DNA of 64,000 bases from an uncultured Sphingomonas sp. (GTDB lineage Bacteria; Pseudomonadota; Alphaproteobacteria; Sphingomonadales; Sphingomonadaceae): NCBI RefSeq assembly GCF_902806265.1, contig NZ_CADCVZ010000054.1, positions 1-64,000 on the forward strand, read 5' to 3'. Below, one piece after another: positions 44,814-54,719 of this stretch; positions within the stretch are counted from its first letter, which is position 1; the number at the start of each line of letters is the position of its first letter. A program made the position numbers and the translations under genes. The notes under the pieces are model-generated. The model was not told the origin of the DNA. It ran no database searches and was given only the letters and a program-made list of their open reading frames with translations.

Positions 44814-46814
44814 ATGTTCCTCAAAATCCTCATCGCCAACCGCGGGGAAATTGCGTGCCGGGTGATCCGCACGGCCAAGCGCATGGGCATCAAGACGGTC
44901 GCGGTCTATTCCGACGCCGACGCCCGCGCGCCGCATGTGCGCATGGCTGACGAGAGCGTGCGGCTCGGGCCCGCGCCGGCTGCGCAGTCCTATCTCAACG
45001 CCGAGCTGATCCTCGACGCGGTTAAGATGACCGGGGCGGAGGCGGTGCATCCGGGCTATGGCTTCCTGTCGGAGCGGGAGAGCTTCGCGCGCGCGCTGGC
45101 GGACGCCGGCGTCGCTTTCATCGGCCCGCCGCCGAACGCCATCGCGGCGATGGGCGACAAGATCGAATCCAAGAAGCTGGCGAGGCAAGCGGGCGTGAAC
45201 GTCGTACCGGGGTACCTCGGCGACATCGCCACCACCGACGAGGCGGTCCAGATCGCGGCCGACATCGGCTTTCCGGTGATGATGAAGGCCTCGGCCGGCG
45301 GCGGGGGCAAGGGCATGCGGCTGGCCTGGTCGGAGCAGGACGTGCGGGAAGGCTTCGAGGCGACCAAGCGCGAAGGCCTCGCCAGCTTCGGCGACGACCG
45401 CGTGTTCATCGAGAAATTCATCGAGTCGCCGCGTCACATCGAGGTCCAGCTGCTCGGCGACCAACACGGCAACATCGTCTACCTGAACGAGCGCGAATGC
45501 TCGATCCAGCGCCGCCACCAGAAGGTGGTGGAGGAAGCGCCCTCGCCCTTCGTCACCCCCGAGATGCGCCGCGCCATGGGTGAGCAGGCGGTCGCGCTGG
45601 CGCGGGCGGTGGGCTATTATTCGGCGGGCACGGTGGAGCTGATCGTCTCGGGCGCGGACCCGACGGGGGAGAGCTTCTACTTCCTGGAGATGAACACCCG
45701 GCTGCAGGTGGAGCATCCGGTGACCGAGGAGGTCACGGGGCTGGACCTGGTCGAGCAGATGATCCGGGTGGCGGCGGGGGAGCGGCTGGCGTTCGGGCAG
45801 GAGGATGTGAAGCTCAACGGCTGGTCGATCGAGAACCGGGTGTATGCGGAGGACCCGTACCGCGGGTTCCTGCCGAGCACGGGGCGGCTCGTTCGCTATC
45901 AGCCCAGCGCGTCCACCCGCTCCGACGACCATGTTGTCCGCGTCGATGACGGCGTGTTCGAAGGCGGCGAGGTGTCGATGTTCTACGACCCGATGATCGC
46001 CAAGCTGATCACCTGGGGGCCGACGCGCGAGGCGGCGATCGAGGCGCAAGTCGAGGCGCTGGACGCGTTTGACATCCAAGGCATCGGTCACAATGTCGAT
46101 TTCCTGTCCGCGCTGATGCAGCATCCGCGGTTCCGCTCGGGGGAGATCACCACCGGGTTCATCGCGGAGGAGTATCCGGAGGGCTTCACCGGCGCGCCGA
46201 CCGACGAGCAGCTGACCGCCGACCTCAGCGCCATCGCCGCGCTGATCGCCGCCACGCATGAGCGGCGCGCGTCCTTGATCGACGGGCAGCTGAACGGGCC
46301 GGTGCCGGTCGCCGAGGACCACATCGTCCGGCTCGACGGCGGGGCCGAGCATCGCGTGCACTTCGAGCTGGACAAGGTAGTGGTGGACGGCGGCGCACCG
46401 CAGGTGCTGGAGGCCGACTATCAGCCCGGCCAGCGCCTCGTCCGCGCGCGCATCGGCTCGCGCCAGCGCACGGTGCTGGTCGCCAAGGACGGCCGCTCGT
46501 GGAAGATGATGGCGCGCGGCGCGACTCACCGGGTGACGGTGCTGACCCCGCTGGTGGCCGAACTCGCGCGGCACATGATCGACAAGGTGCCGCCCGACCT
46601 GTCCAGATACCTCCTTGCGCCGATGCCGGGGCTGCTCACCCGGCTCGACGTCAAGGCGGGCGACAAGGTCGAGGCCGGTCAGCCGGTCGCGGTGGTCGAG
46701 GCGATGAAGATGGAGAACATCCTCCGCGCCGAGAAGAGCGCCACCGTCAAGGCAACGCCGGTCGGCGCGGGCGAGAGTCTGGCGGTCGATCAGGTCATCG
46801 TCGAATTCGAATAA
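44814..46814 (+). CDS. pccA: Propionyl-CoA carboxylase alpha subunit
   Basis: 666 residues. Biotin carboxylase N-terminal half with [20 protein letters not shown], the ATP-grasp loop [11 protein letters not shown], and [18 protein letters not shown]. The C-terminal biotin-carboxyl-carrier domain has Lys632 in EAMKMEN. Carboxylates biotin with ATP and bicarbonate for PccB, which lies 3.6 kb upstream; the two subunit genes are separated by mce, mcm and small genes. frmA follows 10 bases downstream. Confidence 0.96.
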   Translation: MFLKILIANRGEIACRVIRTAKRMGIKTVAVYSDADARAPHVRMADESVRLGPAPAAQSYLNAELILDAVKMTGAEAVHPGYGFLSERESFARALADAGVAFIGPPPNAIAAMGDKIESKKLARQAGVNVVPGYLGDIATTDEAVQIAADIGFPVMMKASAGGGGKGMRLAWSEQDVREGFEATKREGLASFGDDRVFIEKFIESPRHIEVQLLGDQHGNIVYLNERECSIQRRHQKVVEEAPSPFVTPEMRRAMGEQAVALARAVGYYSAGTVELIVSGADPTGESFYFLEMNTRLQVEHPVTEEVTGLDLVEQMIRVAAGERLAFGQEDVKLNGWSIENRVYAEDPYRGFLPSTGRLVRYQPSASTRSDDHVVRVDDGVFEGGEVSMFYDPMIAKLITWGPTREAAIEAQVEALDAFDIQGIGHNVDFLSALMQHPRFRSGEITTGFIAEEYPEGFTGAPTDEQLTADLSAIAALIAATHERRASLIDGQLNGPVPVAEDHIVRLDGGAEHRVHFELDKVVVDGGAPQVLEADYQPGQRLVRARIGSRQRTVLVAKDGRSWKMMARGATHRVTVLTPLVAELARHMIDKVPPDLSRYLLAPMPGLLTRLDVKAGDKVEAGQPVAVVEAMKMENILRAEKSATVKATPVGAGESLAVDQVIVEFE

Positions 46815-46824
46815 GGAAGCCCGC

Positions 46825-47937
<1,113 letters not shown>

Positions 47938-47948
47938 GAGGGACGGGC

Positions 47949-48320
47949 ATGTTCAGTCACGTGATGGTCGGGTCGAACGATCTCGAGCGCTCCAAGCGCT
48001 TCTACGACGCCTTGTTCGAAAAGCCGGGTCGGCAGGACGACAAGGGGCGCCTCAGCTACGGGCGCCGGGGCTCGGTGTTCATGGTAAGCATGCCGATCGA
48101 CGGGGAGCCGGCGACTTACGCGAACGGTTCGACCATCGGCTTCACCTACGATACGCCGGAGGAGGTCGACGCCTGGCAGAAGCGCGGAACCGAGGCTGGC
48201 GGGCAGGCGATCGAGGACCCGCCCGGCGTTAGGCAGAACGCGTTTGGCGCGCTGTACCTCGCCTACCTGCGCGATCCGGACGGCAACAAGCTATGCGCGC
48301 TGCACCGGCCGACGCAATGA
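47949..48320 (+). CDS. VOC (glyoxalase/bleomycin-resistance) family protein
   Basis: 123 residues, one vicinal-oxygen-chelate module: FSHVMVGSNDLERSKRFYDA at the start and YLAYLRDPDGNKLCALH at the end, with metal-type His and Glu replaced in part. Reaction unknown. Begins 11 bases after frmA and its stop overlaps the fghA start, so it is co-translated with formaldehyde-detoxification enzymes and may handle a glutathione adduct, which is inference from position only. Confidence 0.87.
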   Translation: MFSHVMVGSNDLERSKRFYDALFEKPGRQDDKGRLSYGRRGSVFMVSMPIDGEPATYANGSTIGFTYDTPEEVDAWQKRGTEAGGQAIEDPPGVRQNAFGALYLAYLRDPDGNKLCALHRPTQ

Positions 48321-49156
48321 CGATGGAGGTGGTCAGCGAAGCTCGGAGCCACGGCGGCCGGCAGATGGTGGTCAAGCACGCTTCGGCCGCGACTGGCACC
48401 GACATGGTCTTCTCCATCTTCCTGCCGCCGCAGGCTGAAGGCGGAGCGGAGCTGCCGATGGTCTGGTACCTGTCGGGCCTGACCTGCACCCACGCCAATG
48501 TGACAGACAAGGGCGAGTACCGCGCCGCCTGCGCCGAGCACGGGCTGATCTTCGTCGCGCCCGACACCAGCCCGCGAGGGCCGGAGGTGCCGGACGCGGA
48601 GGGTTGGGACTTCGGCCAGGGCGCCGGCTTCTATGTCGACGCAACGGAAGAACCCTGGGCGGCCAACTACCGCATGTGGAGCTATGTCACCGATGAGCTG
48701 CCGGCGCTGGTGGCGGCGGAGTTCCCGGTCGACGTTGGTCGCCAGGGAATAACGGGACACTCGATGGGCGGCCATGGTGCACTGACCGTCGCGCTGCGTC
48801 ACCCCGACCGCTTCCACAGCGTGTCGGCCTTCGCCCCGATTGTCGCTCCGGCGCAGGTACCGTGGGGAGAAAAGGCGTTCGACGGCTACCTCGGGCCGAA
48901 CCGCAGCCGCTGGCGGGCGCATGACGCGGTCGCGCTGATCGAGGATGGCGCGCGGGTGCCCGACCTGCTGGTCGATGTGGGCGACGCGGATCCGTTCCTG
49001 GAGCGCGAGCTGCGGCCCGAGCTGCTGGAGCGCGCCTGTGCCAGCGCCGGCATTTCGCTGCAGCTGCGGCGGCAGGCCGGCTACGACCACAGCTACCATT
49101 ACATCTCGACCTTCATGGCCGACCACCTCCGCTGGCACGCGGAGCGCCTGATCTAA
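48317..49156 (+). CDS. fghA: S-formylglutathione hydrolase
   Basis: 279 residues, esterase D family. Catalytic Ser149 in TGHSMGGHGA, the acid in the VDVGDADPFLE region near residue 225, and the His in GYDHSYHYI near 258; SGLTCTHANVTDKG is characteristic. Hydrolyses S-formylglutathione to formate and glutathione. I use the first ATG (48317), which overlaps the VOC stop as ATGA; ATG at 48323 is also possible. Convergent with pgl. Confidence 0.95.
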   Translation: MTMEVVSEARSHGGRQMVVKHASAATGTDMVFSIFLPPQAEGGAELPMVWYLSGLTCTHANVTDKGEYRAACAEHGLIFVAPDTSPRGPEVPDAEGWDFGQGAGFYVDATEEPWAANYRMWSYVTDELPALVAAEFPVDVGRQGITGHSMGGHGALTVALRHPDRFHSVSAFAPIVAPAQVPWGEKAFDGYLGPNRSRWRAHDAVALIEDGARVPDLLVDVGDADPFLERELRPELLERACASAGISLQLRRQAGYDHSYHYISTFMADHLRWHAERLI

Positions 49157-49157
49157 T

Positions 49158-49844
49158 TCAGGCGTACCAGTGGATGTCGATCGGCTGCTCGGCCTCGGCC
49201 AGCACCTTGCCGATCGGCAGCTTGCTCGAATGCCCGTCGGCGATCGCCCCCTCGAGCGTCTGCCGCGCGTCGTCGCCGACCAAGGTGATGAGGATGGTGC
49301 GGGCGGACAGGATGGCGGCTCTGGTCAGCGAGACGCGCGCGTCGCCGCTGTCCGCACGCAGGCCGACTGCCCGCCGCGCTTTGGGCGCATCCAGCGCGCC
49401 CTGGAGGTCGGGCCCGGCCGTAAGCCCGGCGGTGTTGCCCTCTGCGTCGACCGTCAGCCAGACGAGGTCGGGCGGCCAGGGCAGGTCCTGCAGCCGTGCG
49501 TCGGCGGCGTTGCCTGCCAGCGCCACGTCCGGATTTTCCGTCGCGACCGGCAGCACCCGGGCACCCGCCGGGATCAGCGCTGCGGCCAGCGCCCGAACCG
49601 CCGAGCGCTCATCACTGACGGGCACCAGCCGGTCGTCGGTCGGGACGACTGCAACCTTTTTCCATGGCAGCTTGGCCTTGGCGAGTCGCTGGAGGACCGG
49701 CGCACACTCCGGAGCGGCGGGCATGGCAAGCAAGGCCGCGTTGCGGGCATCCGTCGCGCTTTCGACGATAAAGCCGATGTCGCCGACAACGGCGTCGGCC
49801 CACTCATCTGCGCTGTCGTAATCCCACCATTCGGCTTCGATCAT
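49158..49844 (-). CDS. pgl: 6-phosphogluconolactonase
   Basis: 228 residues of the DevB/NagB-like fold. The segment WKKVAVVPTDDRLVPVSDE is the TDER motif region of Pgl, followed by ATENPDV and a GLTAGPDLQGAL stretch. Hydrolyses 6-phosphogluconolactone in the Entner-Doudoroff and oxidative pentose-phosphate pathways. ATG at 49844 has AAGGA about 10 bases upstream. Usually grouped with zwf and edd, which are not in view. Divergent from the EAL gene with 124 bp. Confidence 0.85.
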   Translation of the reverse strand: MIEAEWWDYDSADEWADAVVGDIGFIVESATDARNAALLAMPAAPECAPVLQRLAKAKLPWKKVAVVPTDDRLVPVSDERSAVRALAAALIPAGARVLPVATENPDVALAGNAADARLQDLPWPPDLVWLTVDAEGNTAGLTAGPDLQGALDAPKARRAVGLRADSGDARVSLTRAAILSARTILITLVGDDARQTLEGAIADGHSSKLPIGKVLAEAEQPIDIHWYA

Positions 49845-49968
49845 GGATTGCTGGTCCTTAGCTGTTCCGGCGAACGCCATTCCCCGCCCGGCGGCGAAAG
49901 TAAATGGTAGCGCGCGGCGCGGTCGTCGCCTTGCATATTCGTTAATCGGGTGCTGTTAACCTGGACTG

Positions 49969-50768
49969 ATGACGACTGCCCGACCCTTCAACCAACGCGG
50001 CGGCTGCGGCGGCTGCCGGGACGGCCAGGGCTTTCCCCTGGCAACCCGCGCCGCGTTTCACCCGATCCTGGATCTGCGCGACGAGCGCGTGTTTGCATAC
50101 GAGGCGCTGATCCGCGGCGAAGGGGCGAGGGCGCCGCCTTTGTCCTCGACAAGGTCGGCCCCGAGCAGCTGTATGCGTTCGACCAGGCCTGCCGGGTGAC
50201 TGCGATCCGCGAGGCCGTCTCAGCGGGAATTGTCGCCACCGGCGCGCAGCTGTCGATCAACTTCATGCCGAACGCCGTTTACTCGCCCATGGCGTGTATC
50301 CAGCTGACCCTGCGCACGGCAAAAGAAGTCGGGTTCTCGACCGACCGGCTGATCTTCGAGTTCACGGAGAACGAGCGGCTGCAAACGGCCCATGTGCAGG
50401 CGATCGTCGCCGCTTACCGCCAGCTCGGCTTTAAAACAGCGGTGGACGATTTCGGCGCAGGCTATGCGGGCCTGGGACTGCTGGCGGCGCTGCAGACCGA
50501 CATGGTCAAACTCGACATGGAGCTAATCCGCGGCATCGACGCGGACGGGCGCAAGCGGGCAGTAATGGAAGCGCTGGTTCTGCTGATGCGGCGGCTCGGC
50601 ACGGAGATCGTGGCGGAAGGGGTGGAAACAGCGGAGGAGCTGGCGGTGCTGCGCTTGTTCGGCGTCCGCTACGTCCAGGGCTTTCTGTTCGGGCAGCCGC
50701 GGCTCGGTGAGCTGACGCCCTATCCCGCATGGCTGCACGAGCCCACACGCACGGCCGCGATCAGCTAA
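49969..50768 (+). pseudogene. EAL-domain c-di-GMP phosphodiesterase, frameshifted
   Basis: Begins MTTARPFNQRGGCGGCRDGQ with a Cys-x2-Cys pair, then AFHPILDLRDERVFAYEALI, which carries the EAL motif itself. After GEG the frame closes at 50199. The rest continues in the -1 frame: AAFVLDKVGPEQLYAFDQAC, NFMPNAVY, EFTENE, DDFGAGYAGL, VAEGVET and GFLFGQP. All catalytic acids are thus present but on two frames. One extra G in the run at 50122-50125 would restore a 266-residue protein. A sequencing error in the G run, a true mutation, or a -1 slip are all possible. The family degrades c-di-GMP. Confidence 0.8.
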
Positions 50769-50833
50769 AGCCCGCCCGGTGCAGCGAGGCAGCCGCGCGA
50801 CTTAGCAAAGCCCTGCGCTTCGAAGCGGCAGCA

Positions 50834-53800
50834 TTAGGCCTGTTCGATCATGTCCCGGATGCGGGTGGCGAGCGCCTCGATGGCGAAGGGCTTGGTGATC
50901 ATCTGCATGCCAGGATCGAGAAAGCCGCTGGCGATGGTGGCGTTTTCGGCATAGCCGGTCATGAATAGCACCTTCAGATCCGGCCGGTGCTTGCGCGCAG
51001 CGTCGGCGAGCTGGCGGCCGTTGAGACCGGGCAGGCCAACGTCCGAGATCAGCAGATCGAGCTTGAGATCGGACTGCAAGATCTTGAGGCCTGCCGGTCC
51101 GTCGGCAGCTTCGATGGCCTTGTAGCCAAGGTCCTGGAGCACATCGATCACCAGGTCGCGCACGGCGACCTCATCCTCGACGACGAGGACGACCTCTCCG
51201 TCGTCCGAGCGATGCGCTTCGGTCAGCTCGGCGCGATCGGAGTCGAGTTCTTCGGACTCGCCGTAGTAGCGAGGCAGGTAGAGCTTGATGGTCGTGCCCT
51301 GTCCCACTTCCGAGTAGATGCGGGCGTAGCCTTCCGACTGGCGGGTGAAGCCATAGATCATGGACAGCCCGAGGCCGGTGCCTTGCCCGATCGGCTTGGT
51401 CGTGAAGAACGGGTCGAACGCCTTGGCGATCACCTCCGGCGTCATGCCGGTACCGGTGTCGGTCACGCAGATGCAGACATACTGACCGGGCCTGACGTCC
51501 CGCTGCCGCGCGGCATAAGCACCGTCGAGCCGCGCGTTGCAGGTTTCGATGGTCAGCTTGCCCCCTGCCGGCAGGGCGTCGCGGGCGTTGATCGCAAGGT
51601 TGAGGATCGCGCTTTCGAGCTGGTTAGGGTCGCACAGCGTCTGCCATAGGCCGCCGGCCGTGACGATCTCCAGCGAGACCGTCTCGCCAATCGTCCGGCG
51701 CAGCAGCTCCTCCATGCCGGTCACCAGCCGGTTGGCATTGACCGGCTTGGGATCGAGCGGCTGCCGCCTGGCAAAGGCCAGCAGGCGATGGGTGAGCGCG
51801 GCGGCGCGGTTGGCCGCGGTCATGGCGGTGGTCGCGTAGCGCTCGATCTTGTCGGTCTCGCCCTTGGCGATCCGCCGCTGCATCATGTCGAGCGAGCCGA
51901 TCACGCCAGTCAGCAGGTTGTTGAAGTCGTGCGCGATGCCGCCGGTGAGCTGACCGACCGCCTCCATCTTCTGCGACTGCCGCAGCTGTTCCTGCGTGCG
52001 CTCCAGTTCGGCCGTCCGCTCTCTCTCGCTGGTGACGTCACGGCCGTTCGCGTAGATATACTCGCCTTCCGGAGCAGCGACCCAGGAAATCGAGCGATAA
52101 GACCCGTCCTTGCGGCGATAGCGGTGTTCGACGCTGGGCGACTGGCCGGCATTCGCGTTGGCGAGGGCCTCAATGGTGAGTGCGACATCGTCCGGGTGAA
52201 CGAAGTCGAAGACCGGCCGGCCGAGGAGTTCGTCCTCGCTCCACCCGAGGATCTTGGTCCAGGCCGGGTTGACGGCATGGAAGGCTCCCGCTCGGTCGAT
52301 AACGACGAGCAGGTCGCGCGAAGTGCCCCAGACCCGGTCGCGCTCGGCAGTGCGCTCCGCCACATCGGCCTCCAGAGTCTCGTTCAATTCGCGAAGCAGT
52401 TCCTCCGCCTTCTTCTGATCCGTAATGTCGATCTGGATGCCGTCCCAGATCAGCGATCCGTCGGACTGCGTGCGAGGGGCCGAAATGATGCGGCACCAGC
52501 GAACTTCGCCATCGGCTCGCCGAAACCGGGCCTGGATGTCGAACGGCTTGCAGTCGCGGATCGCCTCCCTCTCCGCTTCGATCATGGCCGGCCGATACTC
52601 CGGCAGGATCAGCGTGTAAGCAATGGTGGGGTCGGCGAGCACCGCCTCCGCGGCTATCCCGGTCAGCTTCTCGTGGCTTTGCGAAACGTAAAGAAAGCGC
52701 CGTCCGGTCCCATCGGGCCCCGTCCGGATCTGGTAGACCATTCCCGATGGCAGGTTGTCGGTAAGGGCGCGGAGGCGCGCTTCGCTTTCGCGCAGCTGTT
52801 GCTCGGCTTGCTTTCGCTCGGTGATGTCGAGCGAGGAGCCGACCAGGCCCACGACCTTGCCTGACGGATCGCGGAAGGGCGCCTTGGTGGACAGCCAGGT
52901 GGCGTGCGTGCCGTCCGGAAGGCTGACCTGCTCTTCCAGCACCTCTGCGCGGTTCTCGGCCATGATACGCTGGTCGTTCGCCATGACCGCGTCCGCTTGC
53001 GCGGGGTCGTCCAGGAACTCGGCGTCCGTGCGGCCGAGGATTTCTCCGGGCGGTTTGCCGACCAGTTCGGACGTGCCCCGATTGGCCGCCAGCATTCGCC
53101 CCTGGTCATCCTTCGCGTAGACCACACCCGGAACCGCCTCCATCACGGCGGCAAGAAGCGCATTGCTTTCCTGCACCGCGAGTTCCGCCCGCCGACGCTC
53201 GTCGATATCGATGACCGAGCCGATGTAACCAAGGAACGAACCATCGTCGTCAAATCGGGGAGATGCCGCATCGATTGCCCAACGATAGCCGTCTTCGGCG
53301 TGCCGTAACCGATACTCGAACCGAAAAGGGGCTTGGCTCGCATTCGCCTGGAGGAAAGCGCGCTCAGCTTCCGCCCTGTCGTCCGGGTGAGTAGCATCGA
53401 GCCAGCCGAACCCCTCGGCCTCGACCTCGCTTTGGCCGGTGAACTCATACCAGCGCTTGTTCAGGTAGGTGCAGGCGCCGGAGGGATCGGTGACCCACAT
53501 CATCACCGGCGCATGGTCAGCCATGTTGCGGAAGCGCGCTTCGCTTTCGCCGAGCGCCTGCTGCCCTTCCTCGCGCTTGGTCACGTCGCGCGAAACCGAC
53601 AGCAGCATGCTTGGGCTGCCGTCCGCCCCGGCAACGGGTGAAACTTGAACGTCCCACCACTTCGAAGTACCCTTGGCGGTCGGGCAATAACCACAGAAGC
53701 GACCGGTTCCGCCAGCCTTGGCCTCTTCCGCAGCCCGTCGCACCTCCGGCCGCAACTCCTCGGGCCAAAGCGACGCCCATTCCTGCCCTGCAAAGGGGGT

Positions 53801-54400
53801 AAAGTCATCGATCTCCATCAGGCACATGCCTGGACCGTTCATCGCGTGCAGGCGCCCCTCGAGGTCGATGAGCTTGACGCAATCGGCGCTGCTCTCGAAC
53901 AAGGCATGCGCCAATTGCTCGCTTTCGTGCTTCCGCTCCTCCGCTTCGTGCTGGGCCGTTCCGTCGCGCAAGACCTTGAGAAAACCGATGTGCTCGCCGG
54001 TGGCATCGTCCTCAAAGCGCATCATCAGTCCGCAGGCCCAGAACTCCGATCCGTCCTTGCGCCGATGCCAGCGCTCGTCTTCGCTCCGACCGCTCGCCGC
54101 GGCCGTCCTCATCTCCTCTTCGCACGCATGATGCGCCAAATGCTCCGGCGTGAAGATCATGCAGGCGTGCCTGCCGAGCGCCTCCGTTTCGCTCCAGCCG
54201 AGCAATCGCTCTGCGCCCGAGCTCCAGCTGGTGACCTGGCCGGCGACATCGGTGGTGAAGATCGCGAGGTCACTCGCACTCTCAACGATGTCGCGGAAGT
54301 GCGCTTCTCCCAAGCGGACGGGAGAAACCGGCGCGGGCGCGGCAGTGACGGCCAACCCGGCTGAGCCAAGCGGCCCACCTGCGCCCTCGACGTCGTGCAT
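50834..54400 (-). CDS. Multi-PAS hybrid sensor histidine kinase
   Basis: 1188 residues, no transmembrane segment, so a cytosolic sensor. Six PAS/PAC modules in tandem (about residues 30-155, 160-285, 290-410, 415-540, 545-670, 685-810), several ending in the DITERK-type PAC linker. HisKA with phospho-acceptor His824 in GGIAHDFNNLLTGV, HATPase with LAINARDALPAGG and DTGTGM and GTGLGLSMI. C-terminal receiver from about 1070 with phospho-acceptor Asp1120 in LISDVGLPG and MTGYAENA. No cofactor residue such as a haem His or flavin Cys is evident. No separate response regulator is adjacent; the receiver likely acts in phosphotransfer. Convergent with the EAL gene. Confidence 0.92.
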   Translation of the reverse strand: MHDVEGAGGPLGSAGLAVTAAPAPVSPVRLGEAHFRDIVESASDLAIFTTDVAGQVTSWSSGAERLLGWSETEALGRHACMIFTPEHLAHHACEEEMRTAAASGRSEDERWHRRKDGSEFWACGLMMRFEDDATGEHIGFLKVLRDGTAQHEAEERKHESEQLAHALFESSADCVKLIDLEGRLHAMNGPGMCLMEIDDFTPFAGQEWASLWPEELRPEVRRAAEEAKAGGTGRFCGYCPTAKGTSKWWDVQVSPVAGADGSPSMLLSVSRDVTKREEGQQALGESEARFRNMADHAPVMMWVTDPSGACTYLNKRWYEFTGQSEVEAEGFGWLDATHPDDRAEAERAFLQANASQAPFRFEYRLRHAEDGYRWAIDAASPRFDDDGSFLGYIGSVIDIDERRRAELAVQESNALLAAVMEAVPGVVYAKDDQGRMLAANRGTSELVGKPPGEILGRTDAEFLDDPAQADAVMANDQRIMAENRAEVLEEQVSLPDGTHATWLSTKAPFRDPSGKVVGLVGSSLDITERKQAEQQLRESEARLRALTDNLPSGMVYQIRTGPDGTGRRFLYVSQSHEKLTGIAAEAVLADPTIAYTLILPEYRPAMIEAEREAIRDCKPFDIQARFRRADGEVRWCRIISAPRTQSDGSLIWDGIQIDITDQKKAEELLRELNETLEADVAERTAERDRVWGTSRDLLVVIDRAGAFHAVNPAWTKILGWSEDELLGRPVFDFVHPDDVALTIEALANANAGQSPSVEHRYRRKDGSYRSISWVAAPEGEYIYANGRDVTSERERTAELERTQEQLRQSQKMEAVGQLTGGIAHDFNNLLTGVIGSLDMMQRRIAKGETDKIERYATTAMTAANRAAALTHRLLAFARRQPLDPKPVNANRLVTGMEELLRRTIGETVSLEIVTAGGLWQTLCDPNQLESAILNLAINARDALPAGGKLTIETCNARLDGAYAARQRDVRPGQYVCICVTDTGTGMTPEVIAKAFDPFFTTKPIGQGTGLGLSMIYGFTRQSEGYARIYSEVGQGTTIKLYLPRYYGESEELDSDRAELTEAHRSDDGEVVLVVEDEVAVRDLVIDVLQDLGYKAIEAADGPAGLKILQSDLKLDLLISDVGLPGLNGRQLADAARKHRPDLKVLFMTGYAENATIASGFLDPGMQMITKPFAIEALATRIRDMIEQA

Positions 54401-54602
54401 TCCGAACCATGCTCCTCGCAGGCGCAGCCTTGGGCGCCCGCGTAAACCTTCTGAAGCAAAACTGCCCTATGCGGAAGTTCCTTGCCAACACGCAAGTTCG
54501 TCGGCCTGTCGGACCGCGCGAACGTCCCCCTTCAGCCCGATGTGATCCGCCGGGACACGCTTGACCCGTTCCACCCCGCGGGGCGCCGCTCTCTGCCGCT
54601 GA

Positions 54603-54677
54603 TGGTGACCCCTACGGGAATCGAACCCGTGTTTCAGCCGTGAAAGGGCCGCGTCCTAACCGCTAGACGAAGGGGCC
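54603..54677 (-). tRNA. tRNA-Glu (anticodon UUC)
   Basis: 75 bases including an encoded CCA (54603-54605). The acceptor stem GGCCCCT pairs with AGGGGTC (one G-U), the T-arm is ACGGG-TTCGATT-CCCGT, and the anticodon TTC corresponds to complement positions 54642-54644 in the loop CTTTCAC. Lies between recJ (42 bp) and the PAS kinase, transcribed leftward. Confidence 0.96.
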
Positions 54678-54719
54678 CTGGGTGGGCGCCGGTGCGCTTA
54701 AGCGAGGGCAGGGCGGGGG

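Noticed and set aside
49941-49960. GTTAA and TTAAC half-sites upstream of the EAL gene, as a possible CtrA site
   Set aside because: The spacing between the TTAA boxes is 10 bases rather than the 7 of the CtrA consensus, so it is not a convincing match.
50800-50833. GCTTCGAAGC palindrome between the convergent EAL and kinase genes as terminator
   Set aside because: Only a 10-bp self-complementary sequence with no loop or U-tract; too weak to support.
54401-54602. Possible gene in the 202-bp gap between the PAS kinase and tRNA-Glu
   Set aside because: Open frames here are continuations of antisense shadows without ribosome-binding sites or recognisable products; probably the kinase promoter region.
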